In this document: positions 56,738-64,000 of the stretch, piece by piece
Layout: every line of letters begins with the position of its first letter
How positions within the stretch are numbered: the first letter of the stretch is position 1
Assembly: GCF_003627055.1 (NCBI RefSeq)
Contig: NZ_CP032624.1
Span: 992,001-1,056,000, forward strand
DNA: 64,000 nucleotides
Reading direction: 5' to 3'
From: Gryllotalpicola protaetiae
GTDB taxonomy: Bacteria > Actinomycetota > Actinomycetes > Actinomycetales > Microbacteriaceae
Position numbers and translations under genes: made by a program
The notes under the pieces: model-generated
The model's database searches: none
What the model saw: the letters and a program-made list of their open reading frames with translations, nothing else
Told to the model about the DNA's origin: nothing

Positions 56738-57475
56738 CTACTGCGTTCGGCGCTGGCGTCTGACGAAGCCCACCAGCATCTGAAGAGCGCGTTCTCCTTC
56801 GTCAAACAGAGCGGCCGCCCTGCCCGCAGCCGACAGCTCACCGACAACCGCGGCGACTCGCTGGAGCTCTCGGCTGGATAACGGCGATGCAGAGTTGTCA
56901 CGAGCGTCAAGGAGCAGGGCCAGGGTCAGCACGTCGATGAGATGGCGACCTCGGTTCTGATCGAGCACTACACCCCATGCCGCCGACTTCGCGGCGATAG
57001 CGCCGGTGAGGTCGGGACGATTCACCGTACCCACTCGCCCATTGACTGACACGGCAACCTGGCTTGACCGATCCAAGGCGGCCTGAGCCCCTGGAGTAGG
57101 CAGCGTCGTGGCGCCGCTCACACCTCTACGGCGAGTTGCTCGCTCCCCGAGATGTCGCGGGATGAGCACATCAACCACGGCGCCCTCCCGGACCCAACGG
57201 TGCTGATACCCATTCGCGTTCGGGGGCTCCGCCTCGAACCCGACGTCTCTCAGCGCGGCGGTGAACTTCCACAGCATCTGCGGCTCGGCCCGGACATCCA
57301 GCACGGCATCCGCGTCGTCGGTCGGGCGAGACGGGAACTGCCCGCGCTCAAAGCAGTGCAACTGCACCATCTGGCCCCCGACGAGAGTCCAGCCACCGGG
57401 AAGCCTCTCGGATACATCGAGCAGCCCGTTCCATGACTTCTCTTGGCCGACGGAAAGCGCCCAGAGTTCAATCAC
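56738..57475 (-). CDS. Nucleotidyltransferase-fold protein (AbiEii/MenT-like candidate toxin)
   Basis: 245 aa. Pattern of a minimal NTase: GG at 33-34 (WTLVGGQMVQLH), then TDDAD at 52-56 with the following D60 (TDDADAVLD), then YQHRWVREGAVVDVLIP with a third acid. These match the hG-GS ... D-x-D logic of AbiEii-type and MenT-type enzymes. GTG at 57475 is the best start, just after the maoC stop; no clear ribosome site. It is transcribed ahead of the HTH gene (57-bp gap). Toxin activity is inference. Confidence 0.68.
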   Translation of the reverse strand: MIELWALSVGQEKSWNGLLDVSERLPGGWTLVGGQMVQLHCFERGQFPSRPTDDADAVLDVRAEPQMLWKFTAALRDVGFEAEPPNANGYQHRWVREGAVVDVLIPRHLGERATRRRGVSGATTLPTPGAQAALDRSSQVAVSVNGRVGTVNRPDLTGAIAAKSAAWGVVLDQNRGRHLIDVLTLALLLDARDNSASPLSSRELQRVAAVVGELSAAGRAAALFDEGERALQMLVGFVRRQRRTQ

Positions 57476-57483
57476 TGACTGAG

Positions 57484-57945
57484 CTATTCGGTCGACGCGG
57501 CAAGGGGTTCGGAGAGCACCAGGAGGTCCATGCGGCCCTGCTGCACGACCTCGCCCGTCTGCTTGCGCAGCGTGAGCTGACGCTCGAGCACGCCGTACTC
57601 CCCCGAGCTCGTCGGGCGCACCGACAGGATCTCGACGGTGCAGGTCACGGTGTCGCCGATGAAGACCGGTGCCGTGAACTTCCACTGGTCGATGCCGAGG
57701 AGGGCGACGGCGCTGCCCTCGAAGACCCCGGTGCGGGCGATCAGGCCGAGGCAGAGCGACGCGCCGAACATGCCGTGCACGATGCGCTGGCCGTAACGGG
57801 TGTTCTTGGCGAACTCCGCGTTGGTGTGCACCTCGTTGTTGTCGTTCGTCAGGTTGGCGAACTGGTACACCTCGGACTCAGTGACCGTGTGGCCGGGCGT
57901 GGTGAAGGTCTGGCCAGCGTGGAAGTCGGGGAGGTAGAGGGGCAT
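57484..57945 (-). CDS. MaoC-family hotdog dehydratase
   Basis: 153 aa, hotdog fold. Catalytic pair D35 and H40 in FANLTNDNNEVHTN; IVHGMFGASLCLGLI is the conserved helix. Might hydrate enoyl-CoA or act in a lipid/ketide pathway; nothing nearby tells which. ATG 57945 with TACCGT 6 nt upstream, so leaderless. The gene ends 8 nt before the NTase start. Confidence 0.88.
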   Translation of the reverse strand: MPLYLPDFHAGQTFTTPGHTVTESEVYQFANLTNDNNEVHTNAEFAKNTRYGQRIVHGMFGASLCLGLIARTGVFEGSAVALLGIDQWKFTAPVFIGDTVTCTVEILSVRPTSSGEYGVLERQLTLRKQTGEVVQQGRMDLLVLSEPLAASTE

Positions 57946-57951
57946 GCAGCT

Positions 57952-57957
57952 ACGGTA
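57952..57957 (-). promoter_or_regulatory. -10 element of a leaderless maoC-like transcript
   Basis: TACCGT on the minus strand, 6 nt before the ATG at 57945, with no ribosome site. Identical hexamer and spacing as at the neuA-like gene. Confidence 0.45.
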
Positions 57958-57991
57958 CCGATCGACGTGAGCGGATGCTTGCGCCACTGGC

Positions 57992-58033
57992 ATCCGCTGT
58001 GCGCTGCCCGGATCCGAGCAGCGCACAGCGGAT
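57992..58033 (-). terminator. Terminator after the pilO-like gene
   Basis: 16-bp perfect stem ATCCGCTGTGCGCTGC/GCAGCGCACAGCGGAT with a 10-nt loop, 17 nt beyond the pilO-like stop and ahead of the maoC-like gene. No U-tract. Confidence 0.7.
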
Positions 58034-58050
58034 AGCGGTAGCGCACGCGT

Positions 58051-58806
58051 TTAGCTGTTGCCGACGAGCACGTAGATGAAGCCGGAAAGGGTCGCCGTCT
58101 CTGCCGGCGAGGCCGCCGTGGGCGTGCTCGACTTCGTGCCCGTGTCAGGCGCAGAGGCGTTCTGCGCCAGCGTGATCTTGTTGACGAGGAACAGGCGCGG
58201 GCCCTGGTTCTGCACGGCGCTCGTGAACGCCGACACAGCAGCGGTGTCGCCGGTGGCCGACAACGAGACCGGCAGCATCACGAAGTTCGCATTGTTGATC
58301 AGCGGGTCGGTGCTGACCGGCGGCGCGACGGCGACGGAGGTCGCGTTGGGGGTCGGGGTCGCGCTCGGCGCCGGGGTCGCGGTGCCGCCGGATGCGGGGG
58401 CCGAAGCCGAGGCGGTGGGGGCCGGCGTGGATGCGGGGGCGGAGCCGCCGGCGGCGGTCGGCGCGTACGCGGTCGGCTCACCGACGGTGATCGAGGTGAC
58501 CGACACGTTCGCGGCGCCCGACTGCTGGGCGACCTGGCGGAAGAAGTCCGTCACCTTCTGGGTGCCCGGAACCGACTGTTGCAGCGTCGCGAGCTGGGCC
58601 TTGAGCGCATCGATCGACGCGTAGTCCTTCTTGAGCTGGCCGAGCTGTAGCTCCGTCTGCTGCAGCTGCGACTGCGCCGAGATCTTCTGCTCGTCAGCCG
58701 CGCTCGCCTGCTGCAGCTGTGGGTGGATGCCGACCACCCACGCCAGCACGGCGACCAGCGCGGCGACGACGACACCGCCGATCAACCAGAGTCTGTTCGC
58801 GTTCAT
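58051..58806 (-). CDS. pilO: Type IV pilus assembly protein PilO-like
   Basis: 251 aa. One helix at about 6-26 (WLIGGVVVAALVAVLAWVVG), a coiled coil at ~30-80 (QLQQASAADEQKISAQSQLQQTELQLGQLKKD), a Pro/Ala/Ser/Thr linker at ~115-165, and a C-terminal ferredoxin-like domain. Shape and place (after pilM-pilN) identify it; sequence similarity is weak as usual for PilO. 8 nt after pilN. The long low-complexity linker is unusual. Confidence 0.75.
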   Translation of the reverse strand: MNANRLWLIGGVVVAALVAVLAWVVGIHPQLQQASAADEQKISAQSQLQQTELQLGQLKKDYASIDALKAQLATLQQSVPGTQKVTDFFRQVAQQSGAANVSVTSITVGEPTAYAPTAAGGSAPASTPAPTASASAPASGGTATPAPSATPTPNATSVAVAPPVSTDPLINNANFVMLPVSLSATGDTAAVSAFTSAVQNQGPRLFLVNKITLAQNASAPDTGTKSSTPTAASPAETATLSGFIYVLVGNS

Positions 58807-58814
58807 GTCGTCTC

Positions 58815-59678
58815 CTAGTGCGCGATCGGGGTGAAGCGGTCGGCGAAGGCGCCGTCGCTCAGCGAGAGGGTGATCGTGGTCGTCCAGGCCGCGGGTGCGG
58901 CGGCTCCCGAGGCGGGAGTCGTGGACGCGGAGTCGCCGGCGCTCTGGGTCAGGCTGCCGGGGAAGGCTGCGGCGTACCCGGGCAGCTGCTGCAGCGCGTC
59001 GAGGGTGTCGGCGATGGTCAGCTCGTCGGGGGCGGTGATCGTCATCGTCACCGTCGCCGAACGGCTGGGCGACAGCGGGGCGCTGTCTTGGCCGACGGCG
59101 GTCGTCGGGCTCGCCGTCTCGCCGGAGAGCGCGGTGATCGAGACGTTCGCCGGCAGCACCGCCTGGATCTTCGCAAAGTACGCGCTCCAGTCGATTTCGC
59201 TGGCGGCGCCGACGTGCTGCGCGGCCTGCGCCAGTTTCACCTGACTCTGCACCGTGCGCACTGGCGCGTACTTCGACTCCTGCGCAAGCACGGACGCGTT
59301 CTGCGACTGGAGCTCGGAGAGATCCGCCTGCCCGCGTTGGGCGAGCAAATAAGCCCCCGCCGTCGCCACGCCGGCGATCACGAGGACCCCCAAGATCACG
59401 AGCATCATCAGGTTGCGAGTGGTGCGCGCCTTTCCTTTCTCGAGAACCTCGGGGGGGAGGAGGCGCGCGACCGGAGTACCGCCGACGACGAGCTCGTCGG
59501 CACGCGGCTGCTTCGGCGCTTTTGCCCCTTTAGGGGCCGTGGCGCTTCCACCCGCGGCATCCGTCTGGCTCGCGGCGCGGCGTTTGCGCGCGCCACGCTT
59601 GGCCGGCTCTTCGATGCCGGTCTCGACAAGCGGCGTGAGCAGCTCGGTGAGCGGCGATGGGAGTTCTGACGTGCTCAT
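58815..59678 (-). CDS. pilN: Type IV pilus assembly protein PilN-like
   Basis: 287 aa. Cytoplasmic N-terminal ~95 residues basic and disordered with LPPEVLEKGKARTTRNL just before the helix (PilN usually carries a short LLP-type motif here that binds PilM), membrane helix ~98-120, coiled coil, then a periplasm-side domain. ATG overlaps the pilM stop by 4 nt. The N-terminal tail is much longer than in classical PilN. Confidence 0.78.
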   Translation of the reverse strand: MSTSELPSPLTELLTPLVETGIEEPAKRGARKRRAASQTDAAGGSATAPKGAKAPKQPRADELVVGGTPVARLLPPEVLEKGKARTTRNLMMLVILGVLVIAGVATAGAYLLAQRGQADLSELQSQNASVLAQESKYAPVRTVQSQVKLAQAAQHVGAASEIDWSAYFAKIQAVLPANVSITALSGETASPTTAVGQDSAPLSPSRSATVTMTITAPDELTIADTLDALQQLPGYAAAFPGSLTQSAGDSASTTPASGAAAPAAWTTTITLSLSDGAFADRFTPIAH

Positions 59679-60724
59679 GCTGCGCTCCCGAGTGCGAGTC
59701 CGACGGCGACTGAGATGCTCGACCGCGCGGCCGCGAGCTGGCCCTGATCGAGCCCCTTGCCGACGGTCAGGTTGGCGAGAGGGTCACCCAGTGCGACGGG
59801 CAGGCGCGTGACATCCGCCAACGCATTGAGGAACCCGGGCAGTGCGGCGCCCCCGCCCGTCACGACGATGCTCTGCACCGGCGCCTCGGGGTGGACGTTG
59901 GTGAAGTAGTTCACCGTGTTGCGCAGGCTGGCGAGCATCTCATTGGTGACCTCGTAGATGACCTGGACCGCTTTGTGCTCGTCCATGTCGACGACGGATG
60001 TCGCGAGCCCCAGCCTCTTCTTGACCCGCTCGGCTTCGTCGCCCGCGACCTCGAGGCGCTGCGCGAGGGCGCGAGTGAGGTCGTCGCTGCCGGAGGGGAT
60101 GATGCGGATGAACTGCGGCACCCCGCGCGCTGCGACGACGACCGTGGTCGCGCTGGCACCGAGGTCGACAACGGCGACCGTGCCGCTGCCGCTTGCTCGG
60201 TCGATCAGCGAACGAACGAGCGCGAAGGGGATGAGATCGACGTTCTGCGGCTCGAGCCCGGCCGTCTGCACCGCCTTGACATTGCCGAGGACGGCTTCCT
60301 TCACGGCCGCGACCAGCAGCCCGGTGACCATCGGACCGCTCTCGCCCACTGTTTCGCTGACCGGGTAGAAGTCCAGGAGCGCGTCTGACACGGGGACCGG
60401 AAGCAGGTCCTGCACGTGGAAGGGCAGTGTCGCGCGGATCTGCTTGATCGACGCTTTCGGCACCGACAGGTCGCGGGCGAGCACCCGCTGGTTCCCGACC
60501 CCGATCACAACCTTCTTGCTCTTGAAGCCCCCACGCGCCCACAGCTGTTTGAGGGCAGTGGCGACGGTGTGCGGCTGCTCGACCTCACCGCGCACCACGG
60601 CGCCGACGGGCAGGTCGAGCTCATGGAAGCGGTGCAGCACGGCGCGGCCTTTGCCGGGCTCGGTGATCTCGACGGCGCGGATGGTCTCGCTGCCGATGTC
60701 GATTCCGACGATCGTTGTGGGCAT
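59675..60724 (-). CDS. pilM: Type IV pilus assembly ATPase-like protein PilM
   Basis: 349 aa, actin-like ASKHA fold, cytoplasmic. Seen: TIVGIDIGSETIRAVEITEP, KKVVIGVGNQRVLARDLSVP, VAVVDLGASATTVVV, VTGGGAALPGFLNALAD. Binds PilN and links the alignment complex. ATG at 60724, 18 nt after the prepilin peptidase gene. Confidence 0.93.
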   Translation of the reverse strand: MPTTIVGIDIGSETIRAVEITEPGKGRAVLHRFHELDLPVGAVVRGEVEQPHTVATALKQLWARGGFKSKKVVIGVGNQRVLARDLSVPKASIKQIRATLPFHVQDLLPVPVSDALLDFYPVSETVGESGPMVTGLLVAAVKEAVLGNVKAVQTAGLEPQNVDLIPFALVRSLIDRASGSGTVAVVDLGASATTVVVAARGVPQFIRIIPSGSDDLTRALAQRLEVAGDEAERVKKRLGLATSVVDMDEHKAVQVIYEVTNEMLASLRNTVNYFTNVHPEAPVQSIVVTGGGAALPGFLNALADVTRLPVALGDPLANLTVGKGLDQGQLAAARSSISVAVGLALGSAA

Positions 60725-60742
60725 CAGTTGACTCCGTTCGGG

Positions 60743-61564
60743 CTAGGTTGTCAGACCGATAAGGGACAGATAGGCACCGGCCAGCGGTGCGCCGGCGATG
60801 GCGCCGAGCCAGGCACCCGCGAGCATCCACGGGCCGAAGGGGATGCCGGACTTGCGGCCGGCTCGGCGCGCGACGAGCAGCACGATCGCGAAGAGGCCGC
60901 CGAGCAGGAAGGCGGCGAAGGCTCCGACGACGAGCTGCGCGACGCCGAGATGGCCGAGGAAGAGGCCGAGGACTCCGGCGAGCTTCACATCGCCGAACCC
61001 CATGCCGCGCGGGGAGATGAACGCGATGACGAAGTACAGCGCGAACAGCGCCGCGCCACCCGCGAGCATGGTGACGAGCTGCGCCCAGTCACGGGTGACG
61101 ACGGATGCCGCACCGAGCAGCACCCCGCCCACGAGGTAGCTCGGCAGCACGATCGCGTTCGGCAGCTTGTGGGTGTCGAGGTCGATGAGCGCGAGCGCGA
61201 TGGAGATGGCCGCGAGGTAGAGGAACGCGACGAGGCTCAGGATCGAGGCGGTCAGGTGCGCGGCATCCGTCGCCTGCCATTGCGTGAGCGCGAACCAGAC
61301 CGCGACAGCGGCGAACGCGAGCCCCGTGCCGAGCTCGACCAGCGGGTAGCGGGCGCTGATGGACTCGCCGCAGTGGCGGCACTTGGCGCGCAGCATGAGC
61401 CAAGACAGTAGCGGGATGTTGTCGTACCCCTTGATCGGTTCTCCACAGCGCGGGCACGCGCTGGGCGGGCTCACGATGCTGAGGCCGGCCGGCACGCGGT
61501 AGACGACGACGTTGAGGAAGGAGCCGATCAGGCTGCCGAAGATTCCGAGGGCGATGGCGGGCAT
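60743..61564 (-). CDS. pilD: Prepilin peptidase (leader peptidase/N-methyltransferase)
   Basis: 273 aa, multi-spanning aspartyl protease. N-terminal methylase part with zinc cysteines C37, C40, C62, C65 (CPRCGEPI; CRHCGESI); protease aspartates D128/D130 in LIDLDTHKLPN and D192 in GMGFGDVKLAG. ATG 61564 chosen since GSFLNVVVYRVP follows directly. Processes the pseudopilins encoded next to it. Confidence 0.95.
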   Translation of the reverse strand: MPAIALGIFGSLIGSFLNVVVYRVPAGLSIVSPPSACPRCGEPIKGYDNIPLLSWLMLRAKCRHCGESISARYPLVELGTGLAFAAVAVWFALTQWQATDAAHLTASILSLVAFLYLAAISIALALIDLDTHKLPNAIVLPSYLVGGVLLGAASVVTRDWAQLVTMLAGGAALFALYFVIAFISPRGMGFGDVKLAGVLGLFLGHLGVAQLVVGAFAAFLLGGLFAIVLLVARRAGRKSGIPFGPWMLAGAWLGAIAGAPLAGAYLSLIGLTT

Positions 61565-61569
61565 GAGGG

Positions 61570-63345
61570 TCACCCCGCAGTGTTCCTGCGCGAGACTGTC
61601 ACGAGCGGCCCCGTGTACGAGGCGGTGTCCGGCCCGCCGGTCGTGAGGTCGTACCCGGCGAGGCCGATCGCGGTGTAGCTCACGGAGGCAGAGCCTGACA
61701 CCGACACGTTGCCGGAGAAGACCTGACCGGAGATATGGATTCCGGACCCGATCGAAGCGGCGCACGGCGTGTAGATGAAGGCGCTGATGCCACTCTGGAA
61801 CGTGAACGCTCCACCGATGTTGAAGGAGCAGCCCGCCGGCGGCGTGGGCTGATGGTCGGGCACGTCGTCAGGCGTGATGAGCCAGACACGCGACCCACGT
61901 GTCGACGTGAACTTGCCCGACCCGGCGAGGTTGTACTGGTGGGCGTAGAAGACGACATCGGTGTTCAAAGCGACCGCATCGGACCCCCCGATCGTCAAGC
62001 CACTGGAGCAACCCAGCATGTCAGCGACCACGCCGGTCGCCCCGGCGGTCGAGGCGAGCTTGTTTGCGATCGCGGTCGACAGCGAACTGGCCGAGGTGCA
62101 CGCGGCGCCGCTGACATCCAATTGTGCGAAACCTGACCAGACCGAGGTGTCACTGCTGTAGTCGATCCAGGTCGGCACCACGGGGGCGCTCGGAGCCGAC
62201 CCGTACGCGCCCGGAGAGGACGGCACACCTGGGGCTGTGACGGTGATGGTGCCGTGGGTGCTCGACGAGGTGGTTCCCGTGTACCGAGGGTCGGTGTAGG
62301 TCTTCGCGGTGACGTTTCCGCCAACGCAGTAGTCCCAGTTCGAGCACTGCAGCGCACCGAAGATCCACGCTCCGCCGTGCAACTGGCCGCTGCCAGAGAG
62401 TGTCAGCGAACCGGCAGTCAGGCTTCCGCCGATGTAGGAGCCGCCACCCGTAATCGATACCGCTCCGGGGGTCCAAGCACTGCCGTCGATATGACTGCTG
62501 CCGTCAACGGTGATCGAGCTGCCGACGACACTGCCAGACACCTTCACCCCACCGCTCAGGCTCACCGCACCGCTTGCCCAGACATTGCCTGTGACATTGC
62601 AGGACCCGCTGATCGCGAGATCTCCGCCTTCGACTACTAGATCGGCATTGCTGTAGAACGCGCCCGAGCAGTTGACGTTCCCGGTTTGGATAACGACATC
62701 AGGCGACGCTGAACCGACCTCGACCAGTGAGCCGCCGCCGGCGAGTCCTCCGGTCGAATAGCCGAAGATCGCGGGTCCGTCAGCAATAAGACCGTGTGAT
62801 GGACCCAGCACCACTTCCAGGTGAGCACTGTCCTGATCGCTGCGTCCCTGGATCCCGTTCTGCTGAGCCCAGCCCGTCGCCTCCAGCTTGACCTGTTGGC
62901 CGAGAGCGGTCGGGCAGCCCGGATGCCAGACGCCATCCGAACCAGCATGCTGCACCGTTACCTTGTAGACCGAATTCGGCGCCGCCATTGTGCTCGGCGT
63001 CGGCCCGGGCACGGGCACCAACGGCGTCGGGCTGACCGGGGCCACCGAATTGTCGTAGTTGCCCGCAAGAGCGGGACAGCGCCACACGGAGGTCGGACTC
63101 GCAGGAAAGCCCGCGGCGGCCCCTTTGTCGATATCGGCCGTGACGACGGCGACTCCTTGGTCTGCCGCGCCACGGGACTGCACACCGGCCCGGGTCGACG
63201 TGCTGGCGCCCAGTGCCGATGCCACCATCGTTCCCATCAGGGCGAGCACAATCCCACAGACAAGGATGACGCCGATGACGGAGACGAGCGCGTAGCCGCG
63301 GTCGCTCTGATCCTTCTGCCGCAAGGCAGCCATGAGTTTCAACAC
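61570..63345 (-). CDS. Large pseudopilin-like protein with Gly/Ser-rich beta-helix region (PilX-type)
   Basis: 591 aa from the GTG at 63345 (weak GGCAGG upstream; ATG at 63333 also possible). N-terminus DRGYALVSVIGVILVCGIVLALMGTM is a class-III-like or PilX-type membrane segment without the classical GFTLIE. Residues about 250-400 are short repeats such as SGSCNVTGNVWASGAVSLSGG and SGSVVGSSITVDGSS, like bactofilin-style right-handed helices. Cys pairs suggest disulfides. Overlaps the PilW-like stop by 7 nt. Likely a tip or minor pilin; inference. Confidence 0.7.
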   Translation of the reverse strand: MLKLMAALRQKDQSDRGYALVSVIGVILVCGIVLALMGTMVASALGASTSTRAGVQSRGAADQGVAVVTADIDKGAAAGFPASPTSVWRCPALAGNYDNSVAPVSPTPLVPVPGPTPSTMAAPNSVYKVTVQHAGSDGVWHPGCPTALGQQVKLEATGWAQQNGIQGRSDQDSAHLEVVLGPSHGLIADGPAIFGYSTGGLAGGGSLVEVGSASPDVVIQTGNVNCSGAFYSNADLVVEGGDLAISGSCNVTGNVWASGAVSLSGGVKVSGSVVGSSITVDGSSHIDGSAWTPGAVSITGGGSYIGGSLTAGSLTLSGSGQLHGGAWIFGALQCSNWDYCVGGNVTAKTYTDPRYTGTTSSSTHGTITVTAPGVPSSPGAYGSAPSAPVVPTWIDYSSDTSVWSGFAQLDVSGAACTSASSLSTAIANKLASTAGATGVVADMLGCSSGLTIGGSDAVALNTDVVFYAHQYNLAGSGKFTSTRGSRVWLITPDDVPDHQPTPPAGCSFNIGGAFTFQSGISAFIYTPCAASIGSGIHISGQVFSGNVSVSGSASVSYTAIGLAGYDLTTGGPDTASYTGPLVTVSRRNTAG

Positions 63346-63932
63346 GCGATACCTGCCCCTGAGCTTGAGGGACTGGATGCGATCTGCGACACGATCGAGA
63401 CCGAGTGCCCGTCGTAGCCCGTGCCTACGAACGTGACCTCGAGGACGGTGTTGGGAGTCGGGTCGGTCATATTGTGCGGCCCAGCGAGGAACACCGGCGT
63501 CGCGCCCTTGGGTGAAACTCGGGTCGCAAGAGAAGTCCAATGGAGCGTCTCCGCTGCAAAGGTGTTGCCGTCGTTCCAGGTGGCAACGCTGATCGTGCTG
63601 GCGGAGGCCGAGTAGCGCCACGCATGGCATGTCCACGCGGCGCTCGACCTCGGGCTCAATGATGGGGCGATCACGATGATGTCTCCTGGTTGCGAACCGT
63701 TGGTGACGGTGAACACGGGGGCGTTTTCAAGCCCTTGCTGCAGCGACCGGAGTGCCAGCTGCGCGCTGGTCGTCGAGTCCGTCTGGGTCGAGACGGTCGA
63801 CTGCGCCCGAAGACTGGCGACTATGAACGACGCCGCCAGACTGAGGACCAGGGCGCCGACCGCCATCGTAACGATGAGTTCGATGAGCGTGAACCCCTGC
63901 TCGTCCTGCGGCTGCAACCGAGGTGAACCCAT
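63339..63932 (-). CDS. Prepilin-type pseudopilin (PilW-like)
   Basis: 197 aa. Class III signal: cleavage after Gly13 in DEQGFTLIELIVTMAVGALVL with Glu at +5 (E18), then the hydrophobic assembly helix. The remainder is a Ser/Thr-rich head (LQQGLENAPVFTVTNG, GTGYDGHSVSIVSQIASSPS). Minor pilin of a type IV or type II-like fibre. ATG at 63932, 3 nt after the stop of the preceding gene. Confidence 0.85.
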   Translation of the reverse strand: MGSPRLQPQDEQGFTLIELIVTMAVGALVLSLAASFIVASLRAQSTVSTQTDSTTSAQLALRSLQQGLENAPVFTVTNGSQPGDIIVIAPSLSPRSSAAWTCHAWRYSASASTISVATWNDGNTFAAETLHWTSLATRVSPKGATPVFLAGPHNMTDPTPNTVLEVTFVGTGYDGHSVSIVSQIASSPSSSGAGIAC

Positions 63933-63935
63933 GGC

Positions 63936-64000
63936 CTAACCTGTCACCACAACGGACGTCTGGCCTGAGGCCAGTACGTCGGACGGGTCCGTCGGCCGGT
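63936..64000 (-). CDS. C-terminal end of a preceding pilus gene (runs off right edge)
   Basis: Only 21 codons are visible: RPTDPSDVLASGQTSVVVTG then TAG at 63936-63938. The Ser/Thr/Val-rich end would fit another pseudopilin (PilV-like), supported by the tight spacing to the PilW-like gene. Identity is a guess. Confidence 0.55.
   Translation of the reverse strand, partial: RPTDPSDVLASGQTSVVVTG

Overview
The window is a high-GC, gene-dense actinobacterial chromosome segment. Gene order, short leaderless-type promoters, ribosomal proteins with extra tails, and the very frequent octamer CGGATGCC together suggest a Microbacteriaceae member, most likely Microbacterium. The genus is inferred from memory of related genomes, not from a search. 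No rRNA, tRNA, insertion sequence, prophage or CRISPR array was seen.

Layout, left to right. 1-286: start of guaB (IMP dehydrogenase). 511-5965: a branched-chain amino acid ABC transporter (livH, livM, livG, livF on +; the binding lipoprotein facing them on -). 6069-9730: rarD, groES with two CIRCE operators, a THUMP-like methyltransferase and a Pro-rich DUF4190 membrane protein. 9796-11941: tsaD-rimI-tsaB (t6A tRNA modification and S18 acetylation). 12051-14325: pxpABC 5-oxoprolinase. 14468-15475: a one-chain HTH/GHKL-ATPase/STAS-like regulator preceded by four operator-like dyads. 15495-20397: DUF2891 protein, tsaE, alr, acpS, glmS. 20541-25029: coaA, a double GNAT protein, a 29-bp tandem repeat, glmM, rpsI, rplM. 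25318-28246: a compact nonulosonic-acid-type sugar operon (neuA-like, neuB-like, DUF6716 glycosyltransferase). 28221-53197: truA, ychJ and the big ribosomal superoperon on the minus strand: rplQ, rpoA, rpsK, rpsM, rpmJ, infA, a PabC-like lyase, map, adk, secY and the spc and S10 genes. Two small non-ribosomal genes lie between rpsJ and tuf; fusA, rpsG and rpsL follow. 53390-55919: three hypothetical envelope proteins. 56033-57475: an HTH plus nucleotidyltransferase pair resembling a toxin-antitoxin module. 57484-57945: a MaoC-type hotdog protein. 58051-64000: a type IV pilus cluster (pilO, pilN, pilM, prepilin peptidase and two or three pseudopilins), running off the right edge.

How the genes work together. 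Most of the window is core information processing (translation, SecY export, tRNA t6A formation) and cell-wall precursor supply: GlmS and GlmM make glucosamine phosphates, Alr makes D-alanine, and CoaA and AcpS supply CoA and acyl carrier protein. Accessory content is small and sits in gaps between core operons: the sugar operon, the orphan AbiEi-like protein, the HTH/NTase pair, the HTH-ATPase-STAS regulator and the pilus genes.

The most unusual signals are the four-dyad control region of the HTH-ATPase-STAS gene; a family of three double-palindromic elements, each exactly 66 bp, two of which flank an orphan AbiEi-like gene; the enriched CGGATGCC octamer, which also forms the stems of several intergenic hairpins; and a terminator-like hairpin in the guaB leader.
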